A DNA stretch of 12,094 bases from Natronohydrobacter sp. (GCA_007123015.1 SKSL01000075.1:1-12094); one strand, 5' to 3'. Shown: positions 1 through 6,551, numbered from the stretch's first letter. Notes: generated by a model from the letters alone, not told the origin. Numbers and translations are program-made.

Positions 1-2
1 AG

Positions 3-1520
3 ATCAAAGGTGACAAGGCCGGGCTTGTGATCGGAAAGGAACCGAACAAGCATGAAGCCAAGGGCGTGTTGCGCGTGACCGACCCTGACCTCAGCGCGGA
101 CCTTTTCGCCAAAGTGGATCAGGCAGACCTGAAAGGAGCGTATGGCAGCTTCGATTTCGACCCCAAGACCGGCATGTGGACCTATACGCTGAAGGAAGAC
201 CTCGATATCCTTGGCATTCTGCCACCCAAGGCCAGAGGCGCGGACAGCCTGACAGTCACCAGCCTTGACGGCACCGCCAGTGAAACGATCACAGTGACGA
301 TCCGCAGCACTGGTGCCGAGAGCGTCATTTCGGGCAGTCCGGATGCAGATCATCTGGTCGGGACAGCCACAGACGAGGTGCTGCAGGGCGGCAGCGGCAA
401 TGACACGCTGATCGGGGGCGGTGGGTCGGACTGGCTGATGGGTGGGCCGGGCGATGACATCCTCTATGGGGATGCGCTGCATGCTGCGATGTTCCCGGGC
501 ACTGCGCAGCAGGTCTATCGGATCTATCAGGCCACGCTCGACCGCATGCCGGATGTGGCCGGGCATCTGGGCTGGACCATGGACCTGGCCGGGGGGCAGA
601 CCATTGCGCTGGACGTGGCGCAGGCCTTTGTCGGCAGCCGCGAATTCCAGAACGTCTATGGCGCGCTCGATGACAGCGCTTTTGTCGAGACGCTTTATCA
701 GAATGTGCTGGGACGGGCGGCGGATGCGGGGGGGCTGGCCGGCTGGACAGCGCAGCTCGCCGCCGGGGCCGCCCGCGGCGAGGTCGTGCTCGGCTTCTCG
801 GACAGCCGCGAATTCATCGAGAGCACCCTGGCCGCGGCCACCAGCTTCGCGCGTGCCACTGATCCGGCAGGCTGGTCGGGCGATATCTACCGGCTCTATC
901 AGGCCACGCTGGGCCGCGCGCCGGATCTGGACGGCTTCATGGGCTGGAGCGCCGCGCTCAGCACAGGCACGCCCTTCACGACCGCTGTGAACGGCTTCGT
1001 CGGCAGTCGTGAATTCCAGAACATCTATGGCGATCTCGACGACAGCGCTTTTGTCGAATTGCTGTATCAGAATGTGCTGGGACGGCCAGCCGATGCTGCG
1101 GGCCTGGCGGGCTGGACAGACCAGATGGCCAGCGACACGCTGCGCGCGGATGTGGTGCAGGGCTTTTCCAACAGCCGCGAATTCGTGACCGCGACAGCGC
1201 CAGAGGTGAAGGCCTGGATCCGGGCGCAGGGTGTGGATGATGTACTTGATGGCGGGCCGGGGGAAAATATCCTCTGGGGTGGCATGCTGGCCGATGAGTT
1301 CCGCTTCACCGCCTCGGATCAGGGCACGCATCGGGTGATGGATCTGGAACCCTGGGACTACCTGCGCTTTCAGGGCTTCGGCTATGGCAGCCTCGCCGAT
1401 CTGCAACCGCATCTGGAACAGGACGGGAGTGATGTGGTTTTCGCCGATCAGGGCACCAAACTGCGCCTGATGGACACCCAGCTCGCGCAGCTCGATGCGG
1501 ATATGTTCATCTTCGCGTGA
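3..1520 (+). CDS. Secreted VCBS/RTX protein with tandem DUF4214 modules, C-terminal part (5' partial)
   Basis: The reading frame is open from the left edge, so the N-terminus is outside the window; a GTG at 27 is in frame but lies inside a domain and is not a credible start. Counting residues from that GTG, about 1-98 form a VCBS-type beta domain (pattern YGSFDFD...WTYTL...DSLTVTSLDGT...ITVTI). Residues 103-149 hold RTX calcium-binding nonapeptides (GGSGNDTLIGGGGSDWL, then GGPGDDILYG). Residues 163-263 and 287-386 are two copies of a DUF4214 pair with the signature LYQNVLGR-ADAxGLAGW...GFSxSREF. Residues 403-420 carry a degenerate RTX motif, followed by a C-terminal region ending DMFIFA, as expected of an uncleaved type I secretion signal. 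Known for such proteins: export by an ABC/MFP/TolC system and calcium-dependent folding outside the cell. Role as adhesin or surface-layer protein is inference; no catalytic domain is visible in this part. Confidence 0.88.
   Translation: MKGDKAGLVIGKEPNKHEAKGVLRVTDPDLSADLFAKVDQADLKGAYGSFDFDPKTGMWTYTLKEDLDILGILPPKARGADSLTVTSLDGTASETITVTIRSTGAESVISGSPDADHLVGTATDEVLQGGSGNDTLIGGGGSDWLMGGPGDDILYGDALHAAMFPGTAQQVYRIYQATLDRMPDVAGHLGWTMDLAGGQTIALDVAQAFVGSREFQNVYGALDDSAFVETLYQNVLGRAADAGGLAGWTAQLAAGAARGEVVLGFSDSREFIESTLAAATSFARATDPAGWSGDIYRLYQATLGRAPDLDGFMGWSAALSTGTPFTTAVNGFVGSREFQNIYGDLDDSAFVELLYQNVLGRPADAAGLAGWTDQMASDTLRADVVQGFSNSREFVTATAPEVKAWIRAQGVDDVLDGGPGENILWGGMLADEFRFTASDQGTHRVMDLEPWDYLRFQGFGYGSLADLQPHLEQDGSDVVFADQGTKLRLMDTQLAQLDADMFIFA
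513..1184 (+). repeat. Tandem duplication of a two-module DUF4214 unit
   Basis: Copy 1 spans about 513-815 and copy 2 about 885-1184, offset 369-372 bases (123-124 codons). The centre is nearly identical at the DNA level, for example GAATTCCAGAAC at 642 and 1011, and the stretch encoding DDSAFVE-LYQNVLGR. Each copy is itself two related modules: one with YxxYQATLxRxPD...GW...FVGSREF, one with LYQNVLGRxADAxGLAGW...GFSxSREF. So four related helical modules arose by nested duplication. The first half of each copy has diverged more than the second. Confidence 0.85.
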
Positions 1521-1525
1521 CGCTA

Positions 1526-1653
1526 CGGTTTAGCGGCGCAAGCGTGCCGCTGGCGCAGCGCTTTGCGTGCTCGGGGTGGTTCCAGCAGTTGGATGCGAGA
1601 GTTATATGAAGGGAGCAGCGTGATAGGAATCGCCGCTTTGCGGGACTAAACCG
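1526..1653. repeat. Imperfect inverted repeat with about 90 bp between arms
   Basis: The left arm, CGGTTTAGCGGCGCAAGCG at 1526-1544, resembles the reverse complement of 1634-1653, CGGTTTAGTCCCGCAAAGCG. They share CGGTTTAG, CGCAA and GCG, with three mismatches and one indel. The interior has no open frame of note. It could be the eroded ends of a small mobile element or a large stem; no target-site duplication was found by eye. Confidence 0.35.
1530..1553 (+). terminator. Hairpin just after the RTX gene stop, possible terminator
   Basis: AGCGGC at 1532-1537 pairs with GCCGCT at 1546-1551. Two further inner pairs (one G-U) close an AAGC loop and G-U pairs can extend the base. It begins about ten bases after the stop codon. 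There is no T-run after it, so it would be a weak or factor-assisted terminator. Confidence 0.4.
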
Positions 1654-1704
1654 CCGTTTCACTGCATCTTTTGCGCGGAATCAAGGCCGTAGGCCGCCGC
1701 GCAT

Positions 1705-1736
1705 CGTCAAGCCGAAGGCATGCCCTTGGAATGACG
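1705..1736. other. Stem-loop in intergenic DNA
   Basis: CGTCA (1705-1709) pairs with TGACG (1732-1736). Inside, CCGAAGG pairs with CCTTGG with one bulged G around a CATGC loop. Nothing around it reads as a gene on either strand. It may be transcribed from either side as a 3' structure, or be part of decayed sequence. Confidence 0.3.
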
Positions 1737-1779
1737 CCGCACCCACGGGCACGGCGCTGCGCGGCTTAACCCACGCGAT

Positions 1780-1795
1780 CCACTGACGGCAGTGG
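1780..1795 (-). terminator. Perfect 6-bp hairpin downstream of the IclR relic
   Basis: CCACTG-ACGG-CAGTGG forms a perfect stem with a four-base loop. It sits 15 bases beyond the stop codon of the IclR-type fragment on the minus strand, a normal terminator position, though without a U-tract. It may be the original terminator of the lost regulator gene and could now serve ispG, which has no clear terminator of its own. Confidence 0.4.
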
Positions 1796-1810
1796 GCTCA
1801 ACCCTGCCGC

Positions 1811-1948
1811 TCACCCCTTCGCGCCCCCCGTCGCCTCTGTCACCCCCTGCGCTGCCTGCCGCACCAGCGCGCCCAGTTCCTCGGCCCGGTCCAGCGACAG
1901 CCGGAATAAGGGGCCCGAAATCGACAGCCCGGCCAGCGCGCGCAACTC
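1811..1948 (-). pseudogene. C-terminal relic of an IclR-family transcriptional regulator
   Basis: Read on the minus strand toward a TGA at 1811-1813, this segment encodes ELRALAGLSISGPLFRLSLD, then RAEELGALVRQAAQGVTEAT, then GGAKG. This matches the end of the IclR effector-binding domain, where a beta strand (alsvSGPxFR) leads into the last helix (R-ELG-V--AA--vt--LGG). About 45 residues survive; the winged-helix domain and most of the effector domain are missing. Upstream the frame runs on through about a dozen unrelated codons to the ispG stop at 1982-1984, with no start codon of normal context. The 5' part was therefore deleted, with the break between about 1945 and 1982, right beside ispG. 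Intact family members are usually about 250-280 residues. The match is by recognition of the pattern, not by a search. Confidence 0.72.
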
Positions 1949-1981
1949 ACTCCGAGTGTTCTGCCAAGGTAAGAAAGATGA

Positions 1982-3106
1982 TCACTCAGCCGCTTGCGGG
2001 GTTTCTGCTTCGATTTCCGCTGCCTTGCGCTCGACTTGCTCGACGATATGCTCGATCATCTGGTCATTGCTCAGCTTGTGACTTTGCTTGCCTGCAAGAT
2101 AGACCATTCCACTGCCTGCTCCACCACCTGTGAAGCCGACATCGGTCATCAGCGCCTCGCCCGGGCCATTCACCACGCAGCCGATGATCGACAGACTCAT
2201 CGGGGTCTTGATATGGGCCAGCCGTTCTTCGAGGATGCCCACAGTCTTGATCACGTCAAACCCCTGCCGCGCGCATGACGGACAGGAGATGATGTTCACG
2301 CCGCGATGGCGCAGGCCAAGAGATTTGAGGATCTCATAGCCGATTTTGACTTCCTCGACCGGATCAGCGGAAAGCGAAACGCGGATCGTGTCACCAATGC
2401 CCATCCACAGAAGATTGCCCAGACCAATGGCGGATTTCACAGTCCCCGAGATCATGCCGCCGGCTTCGGTGATGCCCAAATGAATAGGCGCATCCGTTGC
2501 TTCAGCGAGCCCCATATATGCGGCAGAGGCCAAAAACACATCAGACGCTTTAACGCTGATCTTGAATTCATGGAAATCATTATCCTGCAGGATACGGATA
2601 TGATCGAGCCCCGACTCGATCATCGCATCAGGGCAAGGTTCGCCATATTTCTCGAGCAGGTGACGTTCCAGCGATCCGGCGTTCACCCCGATCCGGATCG
2701 AGCAGCCATGATCGCGGGCGGCCTTGATCACTTCACGCACGCGCGCTGCATCGCCGATATTGCCGGGGTTGATGCGCAGACAGGCGGCACCGGCCTCGGC
2801 GGCCTCGATCGCGCGCTTGTAGTGAAAATGAATGTCGGCCACCAGCGGAACCGGGCTTTCGCGCACCACCTCGCGAAGAGCGCGGCTGGCATCCGTATCG
2901 GGAACTGACACGCGGATGATATCCGCCCCGGCCTCTGCACAAGCGAGCACCTGATCGATCGTCGCCTTGGCGTCACCCGAATCGGTGTTGGTCATCGTCT
3001 GCACCGAGATCGGTGCTCCCCCCCCGACAGGAACCGACCCGACCATGATCTGGCGCGACTTGCGCCGGTCAATATTGCGCCAAGGGCGAATGTGGTTGTG
3101 GTCCAT
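1982..3106 (-). CDS. ispG: 4-hydroxy-3-methylbut-2-enyl-diphosphate synthase IspG (GcpE)
   Basis: IspG converts 2-C-methyl-D-erythritol 2,4-cyclodiphosphate to HMBPP, the penultimate step of the MEP isoprenoid pathway, using a [4Fe-4S] cluster and reduced flavodoxin or ferredoxin. The protein is 374 residues, normal for the bacterial short form. The TIM-barrel part contains SVQTMTNTDSGD, IIRVSVPD and LRINPGNIG. The cluster ligands are visible as C275 and C278 (SCPSC) and C310 with E317 in GCVVNGPGE, matching E. coli C270, C273, C305 and E312. I chose the ATG at 3104-3106 (MDHNHIRPW) because family similarity starts there; the frame extends 55 codons further upstream with no family resemblance. 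The ribosome site, AGGT about nine bases upstream, is weak. It follows the RodZ-like gene with a 191-bp gap containing a possible promoter. It would supply precursors for quinones and any carotenoids or bacteriochlorophyll. Confidence 0.97.
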   Translation of the reverse strand: MDHNHIRPWRNIDRRKSRQIMVGSVPVGGGAPISVQTMTNTDSGDAKATIDQVLACAEAGADIIRVSVPDTDASRALREVVRESPVPLVADIHFHYKRAIEAAEAGAACLRINPGNIGDAARVREVIKAARDHGCSIRIGVNAGSLERHLLEKYGEPCPDAMIESGLDHIRILQDNDFHEFKISVKASDVFLASAAYMGLAEATDAPIHLGITEAGGMISGTVKSAIGLGNLLWMGIGDTIRVSLSADPVEEVKIGYEILKSLGLRHRGVNIISCPSCARQGFDVIKTVGILEERLAHIKTPMSLSIIGCVVNGPGEALMTDVGFTGGGAGSGMVYLAGKQSHKLSNDQMIEHIVEQVERKAAEIEAETPQAAE

Positions 3107-3137
3107 GTCTGCAATACCTGTTCGAACTGTCAGATAT

Positions 3138-3166
3138 AACTTACGCCAAACTGCGCAGCGCAGCAA
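3138..3166 (-). promoter_or_regulatory. Possible promoter of ispG
   Basis: On the minus strand TTGCTG (3161-3166) and TAAGTT (3138-3143) are 17 bases apart, about 30 bases before the ispG start. Each matches the sigma-70 consensus only partly, so this is a candidate only. Confidence 0.3.
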
Positions 3167-3237
3167 TGGTAAGCCCGTTTCCGCGAAGAAAATTGAAGGG
3201 CTGCCTAGATAGGGGAAGCTGTATGGAACCGTACACA

Positions 3238-3269
3238 GACCGGCACCCGCTTCAGACCGGGCACCGGTC
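3238..3269 (-). terminator. Hairpin between the RodZ-like gene and ispG
   Basis: GACCGG (3238-3243) pairs with CCGGTC (3264-3269), followed by a 2x2 internal loop and four further GC pairs (CCCG/CGGG). It lies about 30 bases after the RodZ-like stop on the minus strand. No U-run follows. It may attenuate read-through into ispG or protect the 3' end. Confidence 0.4.
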
Positions 3270-3297
3270 AATTCGGTGAAAGGCTTGTGTCTGGTGC

Positions 3298-4518
3298 CTA
3301 TTCTCCGGCCTGCGCGACCGCAATAACATCGCGCAGAGCTGTGTTTTCGTCGAGATCAGCCAGCTCAAACCGTTCTTTAACAGCTTCAGGCGAGAGCGCA
3401 ATCTGGTCAACGACTTGCGCGCCAGGCGCTGTCGGGCCAAAGGCTTCTCCGTTCACAAGCATGTAGACTGAGCCAGAATTTCCTGCGCGAAGTGTCGCCG
3501 GAGACTCGGCTTGCGGCACAGTATAACGCTCGCCCGCATCAAGGATCTTTTCGAACAGGGTGGTGCCATCAGCTGCACGAACGCGCACCCAGCTTGGCTG
3601 AACCGCGACGATCTCGACAAGCGGCGGGCCGTCCTGCGTGACACGGACGGCATCTGCCTGGGCAAATTGATCTGCGGCTTCGGCCAAGGCGTCTTCTATT
3701 GAAGCGCTAAGCGTGCTCGCGGGCAGATCGGGTTCAGCCGCATTCGGAACGATTGCAGCAATTGGTCCGTCTCGGGACACGACGACAGGCGTGTCCAGTG
3801 CTTCCGGGCGATAGTCGCGCACAATGCCTTGCGCTGCTGTCTGAGTCTTCGGCGCATCATTCGGGATACGCAGAACTGGCTCTTCGACAACGCTCATGCG
3901 CGGCGCTGCTCCGGACATGACCGGGTCGAGATCGGCCAGAACCTGTGGTGGTTGATCTGCCGGGGCCAGATTCACGCGCTGCAATTCGCGCAACACTGTC
4001 CATCCGCCAAATGCGACCCCGACCACAAGAAAGGTCATTATGGCAACCGAGCCGATCGCAACCGGGTCGAGACGCTGCCAGAACGGATCAGGCTTCGCAG
4101 CAAGACTGGTACGCGCAAGCAAGCCCTGCGAAAAATCGCGAGCCATCTGTGGCTGCGCCTTGGGTACCGTGTTGGAATTGCCCAGCTTAAGGTCTGGCGA
4201 AACAGCAAACCCTGTTTCAGAACAGAATTTTGCATAGGACCAATCGGGGTCCATTCCAAGATAGCGCGCGTAAGACCGCACATAGCCTGCCACGAAACTT
4301 GCCGCTTCAAAGGCCGAAAGGTCACCCGCTTCGATCGCGGCGATATAAGTCGCACGTATATGGAGTTCGCGTTGCACGTCCAGAAGCGACTTGCCCATGG
4401 TCGCCCGCTCGCCGCGCATGAGATCCCCAAGGCATACTTCGAAATCGTCAAAACCCTGTATCGTGACGTCGCTTGTCTGCGCGTCATCTGATCTGGGCTT
4501 ATTGCCAAACCACTTCAT
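3298..4518 (-). CDS. rodZ: RodZ-like helix-turn-helix membrane protein
   Basis: 406 residues with the three-part RodZ layout. Residues 27-100 are a cytoplasmic Cro/C1-type helix-turn-helix domain (LMRGERATMGKSLLDVQREL, IRATYIAAIEAGD, YVRSYARYLGMD), which in RodZ contacts MreB rather than DNA. Residues 153-175 are one hydrophobic membrane span (IGSVAIMTFLVVGVAFGGW). A long Ala/Pro/Asp-rich periplasmic linker follows to about 299. Residues 300-373 form the DUF4115 beta domain (VQPSWVRVRAADGTTLFEKI...GERYTVP...VNGEAFGP). Known role: tuning the MreB elongasome and rod shape. Start chosen at MKWFGNKP because AAGGGG lies just upstream; a GTG 16 codons earlier has no good site. It lies between hemA and ispG on the same strand, and HTH-RodZ followed by ispG is a common bacterial arrangement. 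The acidic tail after residue 384 is not part of the domain. Confidence 0.85.
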   Translation of the reverse strand: MKWFGNKPRSDDAQTSDVTIQGFDDFEVCLGDLMRGERATMGKSLLDVQRELHIRATYIAAIEAGDLSAFEAASFVAGYVRSYARYLGMDPDWSYAKFCSETGFAVSPDLKLGNSNTVPKAQPQMARDFSQGLLARTSLAAKPDPFWQRLDPVAIGSVAIMTFLVVGVAFGGWTVLRELQRVNLAPADQPPQVLADLDPVMSGAAPRMSVVEEPVLRIPNDAPKTQTAAQGIVRDYRPEALDTPVVVSRDGPIAAIVPNAAEPDLPASTLSASIEDALAEAADQFAQADAVRVTQDGPPLVEIVAVQPSWVRVRAADGTTLFEKILDAGERYTVPQAESPATLRAGNSGSVYMLVNGEAFGPTAPGAQVVDQIALSPEAVKERFELADLDENTALRDVIAVAQAGE

Positions 4519-4543
4519 CGCCCGCCCCTTACCGCATTTTTGT

Positions 4544-4590
4544 GTCACTGCATCTGACTGATACACGCCCTGAATTCTTCGATCAGTGAC
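4544..4590 (-). other. Self-complementary leader of the RodZ-like gene
   Basis: On the minus strand GTCACTG (4584-4590) is followed 33 bases later by its perfect complement CAGTGAC (4544-4550). The same 5' segment (ACTGAT) can instead pair with ATCAGT in between. The two pairings exclude each other, and both fall inside the predicted leader between the promoter at 4599-4626 and the start at 4518. The structure is visible; a regulatory role is inference. Confidence 0.35.
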
Positions 4591-4598
4591 GTGATTTC

Positions 4599-4626
4599 AG
4601 TATAGAGAATTCGAGCGCGATTTGAA
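4599..4626 (-). promoter_or_regulatory. Likely sigma-70 promoter of the RodZ-like gene
   Basis: TTCAAA (4621-4626), a 16-base spacer and TATACT (4599-4604) on the minus strand give 4/6 and 5/6 matches to the consensus. Transcription would start near 4592, leaving a leader of about 74 bases. The -35 box lies only about 14 bases past the hemA stop. Confidence 0.5.
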
Positions 4627-4639
4627 GCGTTATCGAAGA

Positions 4640-5863
4640 TCAGGCCGAAATTTCGGCGCGATTTAGCGCACAATGCGCCCAAAGCCCGTCCATCGCGCGC
4701 ACAAGATCATCAATCATGCGCGGTGTGTGTACGGGCGAAGGCGTGAAGCGCAGCCGCTCGGTCCCGCGTGGTACTGTGGGGAAGTTGATCGGCTGGGCAT
4801 AAATCCCGTGACGTTCCAACAACATATCCGAAATCGCCTTGCAATGCACTGGATCGCCGACATGGACCGGCACGATATGGCTGCCATGATCAATGATCGG
4901 CATCCCTAGTCCACGCAGGCGCATCTTCAGGATACGGGCGTTTTCCTGCTGCTTATCGCGCAGATGCTGGGCCGTCTTGAGAAATTCGACAGAAGCCTCG
5001 GCCCCGGCCACAACTGAAGGCGGCAGCGAAGTCGAGAAGATGAAACCCGGCGCATAGGAGCGCACGGCGTCACACATCTTGGCACTGGCCGCGATATAGC
5101 CGCCCTGCACGCCGTAAGCCTTGGCCAGAGTGCCGTTGATGATGTCGATGCGCCCCATCAGCCCATCACGCTCGGCCACCCCTGCCCCGCGCGGCCCATA
5201 CATGCCGACCGCGTGGACTTCATCAATATAAGTCAGCGCGTTGAATTCATCCGCCAGATCGCAAAGCGCCTTGATTGGTCCGAAATCGCCATCCATCGAG
5301 TAAATGGATTCGAACGCGATAAGCTTTGGCGCCTCTGGGTCATCGGCCGCCAGCAATTCGCGCAGATGCGCCACATCATTATGCCGGAAAATCCGCTTTG
5401 CGCCACCATTGCGCCGCACCCCTTCGATCATTGACGCGTGGTTCAGTGCGTCGGAATAGATGATAAGGCCCGGAAACAACTTAGGCAGGGTGGAAAGCGT
5501 GGCATCATTGGCGATATAGGCCGATGTAAAGACCAGTGCGGCTTCTTTATGATGCAGGTCTGCCAGAGATGTCTCCAGCCGCTTGTGATAGACTGTCGTG
5601 CCCGAGATATTCCGGGTCCCGCCGGACCCTGCGCCGGTGGCATCCAGCGCCTCATGCATCGCATCCAGGACGACCGGCTGCTGCCCCATGCCAAGATAGT
5701 CATTGCCGCACCAGACCACGATATCCTGACGACGGCCATCGGGACGCGTCCAGACAGCATGTGGGAAAAACCCCTTGCGCCGCTCGATATCGATGAATGT
5801 CCGGTAGCGACCCTCCTCATGAAGTCGGTTCAGAGCCGTGTCGAGCGCAGCAGTGTAGTCCAA
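4640..5863 (-). CDS. hemA: 5-aminolevulinate synthase HemA
   Basis: PLP-dependent condensation of glycine and succinyl-CoA to 5-aminolevulinate, the first committed step of heme, bacteriochlorophyll and B12 in C4-pathway alphaproteobacteria; cytosolic homodimer of the alpha-oxoamine synthase family. The sequence follows Rhodobacter HemA throughout (DTALNRLHEEGRYRTF, WCGNDYLGMG, GAGSGGTRNISGTT, TYIDEVHAVGMYGPRG, TPSPVHTP). With the start chosen here the PLP lysine is K248, with R21, H142, D214 and H217 also at the R. capsulatus positions. The start is TTG at 5861-5863 (reading LDYTAALDTA), with a strong site GAGGGAG six bases upstream, giving 407 residues; another TTG 20 codons earlier lacks this support. 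The PLP loop reads GTLAKAYG rather than the commoner GTLGKAYG. Upstream lies an FNR-type promoter, so oxygen-responsive expression is likely. This is probably one of possibly two ALAS genes in the genome. Confidence 0.97.
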   Translation of the reverse strand: MDYTAALDTALNRLHEEGRYRTFIDIERRKGFFPHAVWTRPDGRRQDIVVWCGNDYLGMGQQPVVLDAMHEALDATGAGSGGTRNISGTTVYHKRLETSLADLHHKEAALVFTSAYIANDATLSTLPKLFPGLIIYSDALNHASMIEGVRRNGGAKRIFRHNDVAHLRELLAADDPEAPKLIAFESIYSMDGDFGPIKALCDLADEFNALTYIDEVHAVGMYGPRGAGVAERDGLMGRIDIINGTLAKAYGVQGGYIAASAKMCDAVRSYAPGFIFSTSLPPSVVAGAEASVEFLKTAQHLRDKQQENARILKMRLRGLGMPIIDHGSHIVPVHVGDPVHCKAISDMLLERHGIYAQPINFPTVPRGTERLRFTPSPVHTPRMIDDLVRAMDGLWAHCALNRAEISA

Positions 5864-5869
5864 GGTCGT

Positions 5870-5876
5870 CTCCCTC
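5870..5876 (-). promoter_or_regulatory. Ribosome binding site that decides the TTG start of hemA
   Basis: GAGGGAG on the minus strand ends six bases before the TTG at 5861-5863. No comparable site precedes the alternative TTG at 5921-5923. Confidence 0.75.
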
Positions 5877-5951
5877 GCGCCAAGCTGGGTATATTCAAAA
5901 GTCTCTATCTGTCTCCGCGCCAAAACGCAAAGTCTGTCTCTCAGATACCCG

Positions 5952-5957
5952 TTTATG
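5952..5957 (-). promoter_or_regulatory. Predicted -10 box of the hemA promoter
   Basis: CATAAA on the minus strand matches 4/6 of TATAAT. Its distance from the centre of the FNR-type site (5979-5992) places that centre at about -41.5, the class II activator position. The start of transcription would be near 5945 and the leader about 80 bases. Confidence 0.5.
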
Positions 5958-5978
5958 TGGTCAGGTGCACTTAGACAT

Positions 5979-5992
5979 ATGATTTAGATCAA
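5979..5992 (-). promoter_or_regulatory. FNR/FnrL-type binding site upstream of hemA
   Basis: TTGATCTAAATCAT on the minus strand matches the FNR consensus TTGAT-N4-ATCAA at nine of ten fixed positions. It lies in the gap between hemA and the DUF6497 gene, not in a coding region. In Rhodobacter sphaeroides FnrL is known to activate hemA and other tetrapyrrole genes at low oxygen, so the match is both in sequence and context. Confidence 0.75.
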
Positions 5993-6023
5993 TTCCAGTT
6001 GCGACCTGCCCAAACATCTGCGG

Positions 6024-6040
6024 CGCGACGCTCTGTCGCG
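6024..6040 (-). terminator. Hairpin after the DUF6497 gene
   Basis: CGCGAC and GTCGCG form a perfect six-pair stem around a five-base loop, 25-40 bases beyond the stop on the minus strand. There is no U-tract. It would insulate the hemA promoter from upstream transcription. Confidence 0.4.
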
Positions 6041-6064
6041 AGCAATCGAAACAGGCCCGCAAGT

Positions 6065-6466
6065 TCAGCGCGGCGCGACTTCCAGCACGATTTCGCAGGC
6101 CGGACCGCCACTGCGCGCGCCATTGCATTCGGCCAGTGCCGCTGCGCGCGCCGCCGACACATCCGGCAGGCCCGCCATGATATGCGCCGAATCGACTGGC
6201 TGGCCCGCACGGACAAAGCCCTCATTCGGTGCCACGGCGAGGGCGGCAAAACCGTCCCCCTGAGGTAAGAAAATGGACAGCGCGTCACGATTCTGGCCGA
6301 CCAGACGCAATGTCATCAGCTCTTCCTCGGACAGGAAATCATGCGGCAGAATAGTCACCAATACCCCGTCGAGCTGGTACTGCTCTGACTGTATCTGCTG
6401 CGCGGGAGCACCTGATGCCAGCACCATGGCCAGACCACAGACCAGACCAGTCTTCGCGATATCCAT
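6065..6466 (-). CDS. Small exported protein, DUF6497-like
   Basis: 133 residues of unknown function. Residues 1-22 form a signal peptide: K5, a hydrophobic core (GLVCGLAMVLASG) and an APA cleavage site before QQ, so it is predicted periplasmic. The mature part includes QYQLDGVLVTILPHDF and ALSIFLPQGDGFAALAVAPN, typical of the DUF6497 family found mainly in Rhodobacteraceae. C114 and C124 near the end could form a disulfide. The ATG at 6464-6466 is preceded by GAGGGTGAT, a good ribosome site; nine codons more are open upstream but lack one. It stands upstream of hemA on the same strand, separated from it by a hairpin and by hemA's own promoter, and is divergent from the M20 gene. The family assignment comes from recall of the sequence pattern. 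Confidence 0.75.
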   Translation of the reverse strand: MDIAKTGLVCGLAMVLASGAPAQQIQSEQYQLDGVLVTILPHDFLSEEELMTLRLVGQNRDALSIFLPQGDGFAALAVAPNEGFVRAGQPVDSAHIMAGLPDVSAARAAALAECNGARSGGPACEIVLEVAPR

Positions 6467-6523
6467 ATCACCCTCATGAGAATCAGTCGACACTGCGCCG
6501 GACTATAGACGCTGCAACAGGTC

Positions 6524-6551
6524 TGGACAGCCCCGAGCGCTCTGATACCTT
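6524..6551 (+). promoter_or_regulatory. Weak candidate promoter of the M20 peptidase-P450 unit
   Basis: TGGACA (6524-6529) matches the -35 consensus at 5/6, but the -10 candidate TACCTT (6546-6551, spacer 16) matches only 3/6. The position, about 35 bases before the start codon, is reasonable. Confidence 0.25.

Noticed and set aside
442..990. Second plus-strand frame overlapping the RTX gene
   Set aside because: Arg/Trp/Pro-rich out-of-frame reading of the DUF4214 coding sequence.
1792..2133. Plus-strand frame of 113 codons over the IclR relic and ispG end
   Set aside because: The opposite strand shows clear IclR and IspG similarity; this reading is Pro/Ala/Arg-rich without pattern.
2306..2908. 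Plus-strand frame of 200 codons inside ispG
   Set aside because: Antisense shadow of a conserved gene; composition unlike a protein.
5952..5980. Possible PpsR/CrtJ site near the hemA promoter
   Set aside because: TGT and ACA are present but 16 bases apart instead of the required 12.
6502..6507. TATAGT as -10 box for the DUF6497 gene
   Set aside because: Good hexamer but no acceptable -35 at 16-18 bases; the opposite strand could equally read TATAGA.
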